A stretch of 64,000 nucleotides of DNA from Enoplolaimus lenunculus. Lineage: Eukaryota; Nematoda; Enoplea; Enoplida; Thoracostomopsidae. The position numbers and the translations under genes are program-made. Shown here piece after piece: positions 1 through 11,300 of this stretch. Location of the stretch: contig JASANG010003307.1 in assembly GCA_030248215.1 (NCBI GenBank), forward strand, positions 1-64,000, in the 5' to 3' direction. How positions within the stretch are numbered: the stretch's first letter is position 1; the number at the start of each line of letters is the position of its first letter. The notes below the pieces were generated by a model. The model made no database searches, had not been told where the DNA came from, and saw nothing but the letters and a program-made list of their open reading frames with translations.

Positions 1-2
1 GT

Positions 3-905
3 TCAGCATTCATTTCGGAGTTATATAAACAAGAAATGCTTGAAGTAGGTTCACGAGTCGCATATTCGGCTCCGTATCATCATCAAGCAAATGGACTCGT
101 CGAACGCTGGAACCAAACGTTGGTACGCATATTAAAACCGCTGGCAGAACAATATGACGCGGCTTGGGATACGCTTCTAAATGCCGCGTTATTCGCTTAT
201 CGAACTACGCCACACGCAACAACAGGCGAGACACCGTTTTTTATGACACATGGTCGCGATCCAAATATACCAGGTGACAATCAAATGTATCCGTTGCAAA
301 CACAAGTAACGCAAGATTCGTACGCTTCAAAACTGTTCGAAGAAATGACACGTACGTGGTGCGAAGCAGCGTATCATATTGAGCAATCGCAAATGCGTTA
401 CAAATTTTATTTCGATCGTCGCGCGCGTACTCGCAAGTTTACTATTGGCAATTTAGTACTTATGAAAAAGATCGAAAAGTTAGATCCGAAACGTATTACC
501 AACAAATTCCATCCAGAGTTTGAACGGTTATATCGCGTGGTCGAAGTTAAAGATCCTAACATTAAGTTAATTCCGGTCGGAACGCCAAACCGACCAACTA
601 AGTGGTATAATAAACGGCAGTTTAAACTCTTTTCAGGTACCGCGGAAGATTATACTAACTATGAACGTAAGTTGCGAGGCAATAAGGCTAATGCTAGCGC
701 TAAACACAACGATCTAGACGCACTATGCGGTGTTTGCAATCGTAGCTTTAATGCAGAAGTTAAAAAAGGCTTCGATAGAACTTGGATACAATGTGACTAT
801 TGTTTGGAATGGTATCACACGGATTGTGTTAATTTAGACGAGGAACCGCCGCATGCGGTATGGCATTGTGGTACTTGTCACGCACGTTTAGTTGAAGAAC
901 AATGA
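3..905 (+). CDS. Integrase C-terminal half fused to a PHD finger (retroelement, partial at window edge)
   Basis: This frame enters from the left edge. Its first visible part is the end of a retroviral-type integrase core: the block SAPYHHQANGLVERWNQ holds the Glu of the DDE triad, followed by AYRTTPHATTGETPF, a Ty3/Gypsy signature. Next comes a basic C-terminal integrase region (about 420-640), then a linker, then a Cys4-His-Cys3 PHD finger at 727-885 (CGVC, then CDYC, H, C, then WHCGTC). PHD fingers in host proteins read histone tails, so by analogy with chromodomain integrases the module may steer insertion to particular chromatin; that is inference. The frame ends with TGA at 903-905, about 100 bp before the next ORF. 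Confidence 0.85.
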   Translation, partial: SAFISELYKQEMLEVGSRVAYSAPYHHQANGLVERWNQTLVRILKPLAEQYDAAWDTLLNAALFAYRTTPHATTGETPFFMTHGRDPNIPGDNQMYPLQTQVTQDSYASKLFEEMTRTWCEAAYHIEQSQMRYKFYFDRRARTRKFTIGNLVLMKKIEKLDPKRITNKFHPEFERLYRVVEVKDPNIKLIPVGTPNRPTKWYNKRQFKLFSGTAEDYTNYERKLRGNKANASAKHNDLDALCGVCNRSFNAEVKKGFDRTWIQCDYCLEWYHTDCVNLDEEPPHAVWHCGTCHARLVEEQ

Positions 906-1001
906 CTATATGGCCGGAGCATTTTTACATTCTTTTGCTCCGCTAACGCTAAAATAACATGCTATCAACTAACACAATTTGGTTTATTTAGTTTGCATGT
1001 A

Positions 1002-4000
1002 ATGGGAAATACTAAAACTAATTTGACTCGAAACCAAATCACCGGCGGTTATAACATCAGTACCGCGGGCAAAATTCTCGGTAACCTTCCATTTTGTAAT
1101 CAAAATTCAGGTCACACAAAACGCGAAGTGTTGGTTCTGGTTATAAGTAACATACAACAATATGCAAAAATAATAACGCGATACGTAGATACGCATTATC
1201 AAGCTCGACCAACCCAATACTTGTCCCCCACTAAGTATGTGTTTGTTATATTGTTTCAGCTGTATTACTATATTGCAGTTTGCATTATTGTTTGCGTCAT
1301 CGTCGGCTGTGCAAGTTTTTATACGATTATGGAGTTGGAAGAAGAAGAACAACCACCCCGTGTTGAAGTAGACGAACCACCCAACCCCGCGCATTTCGTT
1401 CAGTTACCAAGTGAACATCCCGCTCGCTGTGCATATATAACATTTCCCGGTCCCCAATTTTTCGGTCGAGAGATAATGCGTCCACGTCTTGTTGTCAATT
1501 GCGAACATGTTGATATGCTAGAACCGTGTATGGGACTGTTACTGAATTCCAGAACTAACATTTACAGTTGCGACATCGAAGGTTTTAATTTTTCCAAGAA
1601 CCAACATTTCGCAATGAGCAAAATGGCTGATCCGTTTACGTATCCAAAAATTCCGCCAGCGTGTCGATCGTTTTTACGTGAAGATTGGTTACGTGGACCA
1701 GAATATCCAAAATGGAACAACCGTGCACGCACGATTCAGGTTTCGAATACCGAAAATTTAGTCATTAATTTCGACTTAGCGGCGTTTGGTACCACATGTC
1801 CACAACCTCTGTACAAGTTTTTAGAAAATCCAGATTACGTAAAACTCTGGTGGGCCTACGATTCAGACAAAAACTTGTTTAACGGGGCTTTTGCACCCAA
1901 TCAATTTCTTCCAGCTAGCGGATGCATTGACGTCCAGGGTACATTAAGAGGTTGTCCTCTAGGCCTTAAAGAAACTATTAGACGACATACTGGTGAAGCA
2001 CCATCCGGTGACACACCATTTGGACTGAAGTTACTAAAACGTTTGCGTTACCGTATTTTTAACAACACTGACGGACGACGCGTAGAAATTTACGATGCTC
2101 GACAATTACGACAATTTTTGTTATACGCAACAAACGATGTTATGCTACACGATCTATTACTATCAGATCATATACGTTATCGAAAAAACGAATTTACGCA
2201 TAACAATCCAATACAGGCGTGGAATTATTGGGGCCATATCGCCCGTGATTATGTGTTTCGCAGACTACACGTCGAACACGACCCAATGGGTCGTCTCGAA
2301 GCATTACAACAAAATGAAGCGAAACTATTACGACAAGCGTGCGGTGCTTTTTCACGCAATTTTCCTGAGTTTGACAGAAATTCGTCATGTGTTTTCGGGT
2401 ATAATGACGCCCATTTTGACGAAATTAAAATAACACCGCTGATGAATAATGACGAAATTATTGATATAACATGGAACAACACGCTATACAAAATCCAACA
2501 TCGCTGGCTCGATCTACTTATGCCACAAGATCACGATATTACGCAAGTACCGGAAGATCAACTACCAGCTATGTTACGTAACAGCGTTCCGTGGAGAACA
2601 GAGCAATATCAAGATCCACCAGATATGCAAGAAATACGTCAAATCATTTATGATCAAATTTCTGTAATTCTTGACCAAGAATGGCAACAACAACATCCAG
2701 AATTGGCTGAAGGTGTGCGACGAGTACAACAACGTCAGGCTGAACAAGAACAAAAACGTGAAACCGAACAACAACAACGGCAAATACAACAACAGCCTCA
2801 AGAAATCGAGCAAATTGATGAAATTATCGTTATACCAAAATCAGCCGAACGACCAGTAAAACGCTTGCCGCAGTATGAAACTGTGACTCTGTCAAGTAAG
2901 GAAGAAGAAGAAGAGATAGAAGGGCAAACTAGCGCCCAGGACGACAATGAGGACGCGGAAATGCAGCAGTTTGATCAAAATATGGAATTTATTGACGATA
3001 TGTTTACTCAACTTCAAATTGCTAACAATCCGGAAGTACCGATTCCACCAAATTTATCATTAGACGTTGAACAAGATCCGGTACTACGTAGTTTACATGA
3101 CTTGAATAACATAATTAGCGACGACACTGATTTTGTCCGTATTAAACCACAGGAAGGTCAATTATCGCCTCTATCACAATATATTAGAGATTATCCAATA
3201 ACAGCTGAAAATCAACAGATGGTTCGCGAAATTCAGGAAGCGCAACGTAACGCTTACCAGGGACGCAGTCACGTCCAATATGTACCACCAATAATATCGC
3301 AACCACATGATGAAGAAATTCAAGATATTTTGCAACAAGAAGGGCTAATCGTGCAAGAAGAATGGACGGAAGAAACTGGCGAAGTGCAATATCAACGTCC
3401 ACAGCGCGTTCCGATACCACAGGCGTTGCAAACAATTACGGACACTTTAATGAATTCGGAGTTGCGACAATTACTGCCGACGTTAGAGCAACATTCAAAA
3501 GATCAATTGAAAACGTTATTTTTGCAACTCGATACAAAAATGGCACGTATTGCTGATCAAGTTCGCATCATTACAGATACGATGAGCGACTCCAGCAACT
3601 CAAGTAATATGCGGATCATTCGATTACAACAACAAGTTGAAGATTTACAACAATTATGTTCAAGACAGCAACGTACGCTTGACGATAAAGCTCAAGAAAC
3701 AACAACACATGAAGCTTACGTAACACGATTGAAAGATGAAATTCAGCGTCTTGAGCAAATTATTGACGATTACGAAGCAGTGTGTCGAAACAACAAAGTC
3801 ATAGTACCATTATCGTTAAAACAGGTTGGACGACATCGAACAGTTGACAATCCGTCACCACCGCCGGTGCAGACGTTTTATACACATTATCGTCCAATAA
3901 TAAACGCTCGTAAACGACATAGATCGCCACAACTGGAAAAACGACAAACTAAGCGCCAACGACTAGATGACACAGCATCGGCTGAAGTTACGGCCAGACA

Positions 4001-4871
4001 ATACCAACAAGGCGCAGCTACATTTAGTCGTATCGAACCTGAACAACCGGTTTCTGACGTATCACGAATTATGCCAACGTTAGTCGGTGAAGATGTACCA
4101 CATCGCTATCCAGATTTTAATTATCCGTTCTTTGATGGCAGTACATTGTTACCGAACGACGTCGAACCGTACAGTTTGCAAATTCCGGCGTTATACTTTA
4201 CCGCTTATATACCACCACCAGACGAAACAGTATTGCCGGATTGGATCGAACGTCGCGTCAACGAAATTGCAAACCATTTTCGTGAGTCGCTCGATCAAAT
4301 TTTGCTAGAACTAACGTATACAATGCATAACAACGACTTTTTGGAACTGCTTGCTGAGCATGAAATGGAATTTTATCAAGCTACATGTGAAACTGGTACG
4401 CCAGACATATCGCCAGCAACATACAAACTTGCATTATCGCATCTAGCAAAAACAATGCGCGACAGAGTAATGCGAATTATTGGACGTTGCGATCGCAAAA
4501 CATCACATTTGCCACGTATTGCTTGTGTTCCATTGGCACCTATTAAAGTACAATACAAAATGATGACAAGTCCAAAAATGTGGTACTATGGCATTACACT
4601 CGAACGATTTTGTCACATTATGTATCCCAATACTTACTATTGGAATGCACGACGTAGATTTGACGAAGAAATAATTCGAGCATACGAAGTAACTCGGACA
4701 ACAACAAACGAACAACAGCTGATGGTTGCTCGAATAACACTTAATACTGAAACAGAACGAATGCGTGGACGTACATTAATGTACTTACAACCATTGGTCT
4801 GCAAGAAAATTAATGAATTACGACGCATTCAGGCGGAACGCTGGGCACAAGCTCGCCAGCGGTTCCAGTAA
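1002..4871 (+). CDS. Large ORF downstream of integrase, function unknown (retroelement)
   Basis: This is an uninterrupted reading frame of about 1290 codons. The first ATG is at 1002; a second candidate start at 1330 opens directly on a run of acidic residues. Between the two lies a hydrophobic stretch (about 1240-1320) that could be a membrane segment or simply untranslated leader. The rest is hydrophilic: a compact region with many aromatic residues (about 1400-2560), a Gln/Glu-rich middle (2660-3450), a heptad-like coiled coil (about 3590-3790), a basic patch (about 3890-3960), and a second compact region to the end. I recognise no gag, pol or envelope domain. Its place after integrase is where envelope-like or accessory ORFs sit in this family. 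It may belong to a lineage-specific structural or accessory protein. Confidence 0.7.
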   Translation: MGNTKTNLTRNQITGGYNISTAGKILGNLPFCNQNSGHTKREVLVLVISNIQQYAKIITRYVDTHYQARPTQYLSPTKYVFVILFQLYYYIAVCIIVCVIVGCASFYTIMELEEEEQPPRVEVDEPPNPAHFVQLPSEHPARCAYITFPGPQFFGREIMRPRLVVNCEHVDMLEPCMGLLLNSRTNIYSCDIEGFNFSKNQHFAMSKMADPFTYPKIPPACRSFLREDWLRGPEYPKWNNRARTIQVSNTENLVINFDLAAFGTTCPQPLYKFLENPDYVKLWWAYDSDKNLFNGAFAPNQFLPASGCIDVQGTLRGCPLGLKETIRRHTGEAPSGDTPFGLKLLKRLRYRIFNNTDGRRVEIYDARQLRQFLLYATNDVMLHDLLLSDHIRYRKNEFTHNNPIQAWNYWGHIARDYVFRRLHVEHDPMGRLEALQQNEAKLLRQACGAFSRNFPEFDRNSSCVFGYNDAHFDEIKITPLMNNDEIIDITWNNTLYKIQHRWLDLLMPQDHDITQVPEDQLPAMLRNSVPWRTEQYQDPPDMQEIRQIIYDQISVILDQEWQQQHPELAEGVRRVQQRQAEQEQKRETEQQQRQIQQQPQEIEQIDEIIVIPKSAERPVKRLPQYETVTLSSKEEEEEIEGQTSAQDDNEDAEMQQFDQNMEFIDDMFTQLQIANNPEVPIPPNLSLDVEQDPVLRSLHDLNNIISDDTDFVRIKPQEGQLSPLSQYIRDYPITAENQQMVREIQEAQRNAYQGRSHVQYVPPIISQPHDEEIQDILQQEGLIVQEEWTEETGEVQYQRPQRVPIPQALQTITDTLMNSELRQLLPTLEQHSKDQLKTLFLQLDTKMARIADQVRIITDTMSDSSNSSNMRIIRLQQQVEDLQQLCSRQQRTLDDKAQETTTHEAYVTRLKDEIQRLEQIIDDYEAVCRNNKVIVPLSLKQVGRHRTVDNPSPPPVQTFYTHYRPIINARKRHRSPQLEKRQTKRQRLDDTASAEVTARQYQQGAATFSRIEPEQPVSDVSRIMPTLVGEDVPHRYPDFNYPFFDGSTLLPNDVEPYSLQIPALYFTAYIPPPDETVLPDWIERRVNEIANHFRESLDQILLELTYTMHNNDFLELLAEHEMEFYQATCETGTPDISPATYKLALSHLAKTMRDRVMRIIGRCDRKTSHLPRIACVPLAPIKVQYKMMTSPKMWYYGITLERFCHIMYPNTYYWNARRRFDEEIIRAYEVTRTTTNEQQLMVARITLNTETERMRGRTLMYLQPLVCKKINELRRIQAERWAQARQRFQ

Positions 4872-4903
4872 ATTTTGACAATAAACAACAACAACACATA
4901 ACT

Positions 4904-5982
4904 GGGCAAATTAACGCCCCACACACACTATAAACTCACGGACTTGACGGCACCTCGATTTTGACTTATTGCAATGTTACGGGCAAAATTACGCCCTGGT
5001 TTTATTGTTCAACTTCGGTTGTCGGGCAAATTTACGCCCTGCGGTATGTAACACACTAAACTTAGGGCAAATTTACGCCCAGTACAAGCGCTCACACACA
5101 ATGTATCGTATTGTATAAACTGTATGTTATAACCATATGCGTTCCGCACTATTTCAGGTAGTTTTCGCGTGCAAATTGGTAAGTTTCAGGTCAATCAAAC
5201 ATTCAATTGGTGTTCAAAATTTCAAATTGGGCCAACCGTCGTTCAATCCTGTTGTCAAAATTCGCACGCTGGCGACAATTCGCCGTTTTTCAATAGCTCA
5301 AATTCATTCCTTTGGTCCGGTTCGGTCGGTTTTTTAGCAACAAATTGCGCTTTTGTTCGATTCACAGCGTCAGCTTCGTGTATTCGCGGGTATAATGTGT
5401 AAATGTGTTCAATTGCGTCTTGTATATTGTTATGTCGTGTTATTATGTCGTGTATTATGTCGTATGTTATGTTCAATGCCATTGTTATGATCGTCACATG
5501 ATTCTCAGCGTCATTATCGTCATTATGGTTCGCGTATGGTATGTTCAACGTCATTATGTACTGTATTACTGTCAATGACTATGTCAACGTATGTTATTTG
5601 TCACTTTTTACTGGTCATGTTACGATTCGGTCTTTCCACAGCATATTATTCCTCGTATTCAACAATTAATGTGATCAACAACGTTTTTATTATCGTAAAC
5701 AAAAAATAATATGGTCAACAGATTATGGTTCGTTATTTTTCGTCACTTATTATGGCCACTTGCGTTATTAATACTCGTATTCAAACGTTCGTTTTTTTCA
5801 AACTCCATAATAATACCTTTATTCGCAATTTTTACCTTTTTCAACAGCATTTATGTCTGAAATAATCGCGTTATTGGGGTGTAGACGCGCAATATAGGGG
5901 GGGCAGGGGGCCGTGGCTAATAAAACAACAAAGAAATGAAAAAAACATTAAAAACTTAAAGTATTCAGGCAAATTTACGCCT
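4904..5982 (+). repeat. Five copies of a GGGC-N8-GCCC dyad in the retroelement 3' region
   Basis: The motif GGGCAAATTTACGCCC or a close variant occurs at 4904-4919, 4981-4996, 5024-5039, 5065-5080 and 5967-5982. The arms GGGC and GCCC can pair, and in the last copy both arms change together to AGGC and GCCT, which keeps pairing. That points to an RNA hairpin or a dimeric protein site in the element's 3' non-coding region. Confidence 0.6.
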
Positions 5983-7393
5983 TTTATAGCACCATCAACT
6001 CGAATTCAAGGTATTATTCAGGTATTTTGGACTCAAATTGGGTCATCAGGTGCTCAAATAGTAGTATAACTGTCAAACTGTATTGGGTATCAGGGTTTCA
6101 GGCCTCTAATGTGGGTCGTCAGGCTTCAAAATGGGGTGTTCTACATTAAAATCGTCATTTTTGGTGCTTTTTACGTCTACAAAACTGTATTTTAACCGAA
6201 TCTCAGGACTTTTTGGTGCATTTTAACTCTATTTTTAACCGCCAAAGACATTTTTTTCTGCCAAACCAACCTTGCTTTGCGCCATCACCAACGTCACGAG
6301 CTGAAAACATGAATAATTACGAGTTTATTGGCAGTGATACAGACATTTTATGCAAATAATCGCCATGTTGTGCTTTAAAAACATTCCAAAATGACGCTCA
6401 ACACCAAATAACCGCCTTAATTTTGTGTATTTTACTGTTATTTCGATGTAAAAATATGTGTTTTAGCGTTCTTTTGCAGCATTATGCCATGGGACGGCAT
6501 AAAAATGAGTCCCCCGGTTGTCGGGCAGGGGTCCTGTGGTTGCCCTGCAACCACAGTTCCCCCGCCCTCGATTGCCGCGGGCCCTGTTTATGTCCTCCCG
6601 TGGCCTCTAATGCTTGCAAACCCGCTTTTATGCGACATTACCGTCGTTTTGTGCTTGTTTGAGTTAAGTCGATTTTAGTAGTTTATGAATGTGCCGTTAT
6701 TTCGCCTTATATTGTGCCTATATTCGTTATTTCTTATATTCTGGGTTATTTTTGCTCGCGCATTCCATTTTTCTATTCAAAACCCTTAAATTCCCCAAAA
6801 AATCTCTCCAAAATTCCCCAATTATTTTCAGCCAATTTTACGAGCTATTCCCCTGAGTTTTTCCGGCTAATTAATGTTTTTAACTTAGCTAGCTTTTACG
6901 TGCGTTTTCGGACATTGTGTTTTAGCGGACATTCTGGAATATTGTGAATATCGCGGATTTTGGTAAAATTACTAGTTTGCGGATAGATATCAGCCGGTAT
7001 TTCGGCTCTAGGACGATATCGTAGTAAAAATAGTAATTTGTGCTTAGAAATAGCGGTTTTTAGCGACGTCTTAGGGTATACGTGAGTTTGCGTATTTTTC
7101 TGTAGCAACCAGTGCAATTCGTGTGTAACCGACATAATTGCGCGCAGCGTGTTGCGATTGGTTCTGTTCAGGCGAAATTGCCTTGAAAACGCTGGATTTG
7201 TACTATTTCCACCCGGATTTGACGTAAAATTTGGATTTTCGCCCGGTTTTGATGTAATCTCGAGTTGTCCCGAAATCTCGTAAAATTGCGGATTTCGCGA
7301 GTCAAATTAGCATCGCCGATGTTTATGTTGTGTACGCTGCCATATTATTTGTTCTGTTACTTTGTATTAAACCTATAAAACTCGGTGTTAACA
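5896..7393 (+). other. Purine run and presumed 3' LTR region of the retroelement
   Basis: A G-rich purine run with a single C lies at 5896-5910 and is followed by about 1.5 kb without coding potential. A GC-rich patch lies at 6505-6605. A TATA-like string with TATTAAA just before it lies near 7365-7380, and a possible LTR terminus ending in AACA lies at about 7393. A TGT that might open the LTR occurs near 6520 as well as nearer the purine run. None of these boundaries is secure because the 5' LTR is not in the window. Confidence 0.35.
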
Positions 7394-8365
7394 CTCCGGA
7401 GCGTACTAACCCGAATCAGATCACTTAGAATTGCATGAGTCAAAAACCTACAGTTTTCGGATATTTTAGCCTCAAACAGGGCCGAATAGCGAAGTCCAGA
7501 GCTTACACGTACCCTAGCCTACCCAACATCACAATATAAAATAATTTCTCCATGCAACCGACAATGCCATTCCTAAACAAACCTTGGGAAAATGATTGGC
7601 AGCGTCCATTTGAGTTAAAGAGCGGAACTTACAAACAAACTTCTGTTGCCATGTTGACGTTTTAGATACGTTTCCGATTATGTATTTGCACGAAATATAT
7701 TGCTAACCTTAAAACCACTAGCTATAAGCTTATTATTGAATATAAAATGACTACATCGAACATCGATATGAATAGCTACGCCTTAACACAATTAAAAGGC
7801 GTGCCATAATAAGTCCAATATTCTGGATTTACCAACAAAAATCAAGCGTTATGTTCTAAAGATAAAGTGTCCAAACTGACAAGAATACAACCCGACTCTG
7901 AAATGTTTTAACACCAACATATAACTAGAAAATGTTATTTTGTTGCATTTCAATTGATGAGAACTGTCGCAAAAATTAAGAACGAACGCAATTATAGATG
8001 TCAAAATTTTGCGCACAACATCAATGAAATGTTTGATTGTTCCAGCAATATTAACTTACAAGTTGATGATTTTATGTAATCTTGCTACGATTTAAGTAAA
8101 ATGGCGTACATCATGGTTTAGCTAGTGTCTTTACTTCTAGGTTACATGGTGTGCAGTGTTTAAGACAATGAAAAAGGTTCACACCTGTGAAATAAATGGA
8201 TATCTGCAATTTCAGTGAAAGACTTCATGGCTCAGTTGTAGACTGGGGTTTTAAAGATAAATTTTATTTTGCAGAAAATATGTAAATGGAATAAATCAAG
8301 GTATACCTATATTTAAACAGTTCCTATAAACTTGTCTACATATTAGTTCAAGCTGAAAAAACAAA
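7394..8365. other. Non-coding spacer upstream of the hnRNP L-like gene
   Basis: About 970 bp of AT-rich sequence with no ORF of note. It must carry the promoter or an untranslated 5' exon of the gene that starts at 8366, but I see no convincing TATA box, initiator or spliced-leader acceptor. Confidence 0.4.
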
Positions 8366-11300
8366 ATGGCTGGTCATGTAGTTAGGGTGTCCAGTCTTCC
8401 TGTAAATTGTCAAGAAGCTGATGTGCTTGAAGCGCTGTCACAGTTTGGTCCGGTCAGGTACGTAGCAAGCAGAGTGCGACCGGATATCCAGTTTCGGTTT
8501 GACATCTGGCAAAAACTGACATCCGTATCCATCTTGCCGAAACTAGCGTGGGAATGGTTTTCGGAAGTGCTTTGCTTGGCATCAGCTTGGTTTTATTTAT
8601 TAGTCTAATTAAACTAACTGCATTAGTGTTATAACTATGTTAAATTTGAAACACCAAGCGAAAGTACAACGATGCTGGTTAAAAAATTTTTATACACGGT
8701 GTAAAGATAAACTAGAAATTTTTGATTTTGGCGTTCTTTCGGCTGGGAGAATAAAATCAAGGAGCAAGATTTATACATGAACTTATGTATATATTCTGGC
8801 TTCTTTCTATTGGTCGATGGAGGCGACGTCCCCAAAAATTTCAGCCCTCCGCAAATGGCCATTTTGGCTTCCTGAAAATTTGTATTGTGCATAGCATCGA
8901 AGTCTTTTTACCGTTGTGTTGATATGCCGATGTACCAGCTCTTTTTGTTTTGTGTTGTTGACAACACTGTGAGCTCAATTGTTGATAAAAGCGTTGTCTC
9001 GACCCGAGCCCAGAGCGATAACGAAGCATGACAAAACAGTTTGTATAGTTTAGCAGTCGGGTCGACGGGAAGGGGTAAGCGAAGCATGGTGTCAGAAACA
9101 CCATAAGAGACCTGCTATGTGAAATAATATTTTTTGTTTCAGGTGACAAATTTCAGGACTGAGGCCGGGCACTCAATATATTAACATTAAACAAGTTACA
9201 GAAATTTGCAACCTGCAAGATTCGAATTCGGTTTCGGATTCGGGAAATTAGCAATGGATTCGGATTCTGCGCCACTCTGCCTGTTGGAACGCTTTTGTCT
9301 AGCAATAAACGTGTATTTGAAACAATACATTCGTGCAGAATTTTCGTTTTCTGCGCCACTCTGCCTGTTGGAACGCTTTTGTCTAGCAATAAACGTATAT
9401 TTTGAAACAATACATTCGTGCAGAATTTTCGTTTCCGGGTGAATGCTTTAGAACCTGCTCCGGTAAAAATTCTGCCGAAGAGGCAACTGCAGATAGCTCT
9501 ATAATAAACATTCCTGTTTCTGTTTTGATTTAATTAAACTGAGTTCATTTTTTAGTTATATCAAGCTAGAAGAGCCAGGCATTGCATTGGTTGAGTTTGA
9601 GGTATGTTCACAGCGTGGCTAAACGAATCTGTTCAAATTTAGGTGTATATATGTCGTGTATGATATATATATGTCCTGTATAAGTATATATACGTTTGAG
9701 GGTTTCACCGGAATTCCTGAAAAAATCGATACCGGAACCGGAATTTTTACGGTGTTGAGCCAAATCTTTGAAGGTCACTTGTTCAATTTGTAAAGATGAA
9801 AATATAATAGATTTAATTAGCAGAGTGTAATCGGAATTCCGATTCCGATTATAATTCCGACTCAAAACGAGTTCCGATTCCGATTGCACAATTAATCGGA
9901 ATCGAAATTTCCACATAATTCAATACTATACTTTGTTGATTATAAATTTGCTCTTTCCATTCCGATTCCGGTATAATCCAGTTTCGCTTTGCACCCTGTT
10001 GATTAGTACATATAGTGTATAAACCTTGACAATCATCAAAAATGAGCCATCGAAGGTGGATTTCGCTTCCATGAATAAAGAAATCTGGAATAAAACAGAT
10101 ATACAGCAAAATAGAAAATAAAACTGAATTTTTGCTGACATGTATTCGGTTCGGGTAATTTCAAATACTGGTTCCGGTAAATTGTAATTCCGGTTGCTCC
10201 CTGTGTTGAGTGATTTTGTACAAGTGCTGAAAACGAATAAGAAATCGTGAAAAAATTATCTTACGTCTCGTTTTTGACCTGTTTACTAAAAAGTAAAACA
10301 GTAATTATTCAGGTTGTTCCTGTTTTGGGAATAGAGTTCAATTCCTGTTCCGGCAAAATTTAATTCCTTTTAGTTTTGACAATAAGCTGATAAATTATAA
10401 ATGTGATACAATTTTGCCAATCTTCATGATGATATTGCTGAAAAATTGTTCATGGCGCTTATTGGCTAGTTTTTTAAATAGTGCAACAGTAATTCGGCGA
10501 TACAAATTATTTCAAATTGCGGCTCCTGATAATGTTCCGGCAAAACTTAGTTTCTGTTGGAATCTTGTTATACTAAAGTGGTCAATAAGCAAACATTGAT
10601 ATTTTAAAAAAATTTTGCAGATGCCGGTGTCGATTCCATCTTTACCATGCTTAACGAACAGATAAAATACTATTTTACAAAAATCGGCAGTCTTTTTGCA
10701 GTACCGATGCCGATATTCCCGAAAAGTGCCGTTTATTACCGATGCGGATGCAGATTAATCGCCTCATCCTGTTCAAAATTAGCCTGATTTAGCTTAACGT
10801 TTTGTAGAATTTTGCACTCAACTATCCGACTCGGTTGCCCGAACCAGATGTAACAATCCGGTTCTGATATTTTTGGTGACCGGTTGAATCCTGATACAAA
10901 CGTACTAGTCCGAACCTCATTAATCATAATCGGCAGGGTTTCTTTTTTCAAATTTCGGCGTGGGTGTTTTAGTGGGTTTTTTAATTTCAGTGGGTTTTTT
11001 AAATAAAATGGGTTTTTCAAATACGTTCGAAAAGACATAATTACTTATGTATTATATATACATAAATGCATCTACGTATATATAAGTTTACAAATACATA
11101 TACATATAAAAATACGCATTGAAATGAGTCATAGCTGCAGTGCTAAGTGAAATAGGTAACTTTTCGATAGGGGAAGGTGCAAAAATATTTTATTTGTCTC
11201 AGTATGTATTTTTGATTTAAGTTTCAGTATTAGTTAAAATTGTATTCTGTGAAAAACACTTGGAACACTTGGAAGACTAGGGGGGTTTCTAGTGGATTTG

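Larger units (their letters stand above)
1..7393 (+). mobile_element. Ty3/Gypsy-type LTR retroelement, right-hand portion (left part outside window)
   Basis: The window opens inside an integrase gene of Ty3/Gypsy type. In order follow a PHD finger fused to the integrase, a second ORF of about 1290 codons, a 3' non-coding tract with five short dyad motifs, a G-rich purine run at 5896-5910 that may be the polypurine tract, and a long region likely to include the 3' LTR. The right boundary is a guess: a plausible LTR end ending in AACA lies near 7393, but it cannot be fixed without the 5' LTR, which is off the left edge. No breaks were noticed in the two reading frames visible here, so the visible part looks whole and probably young. 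Confidence 0.75.
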
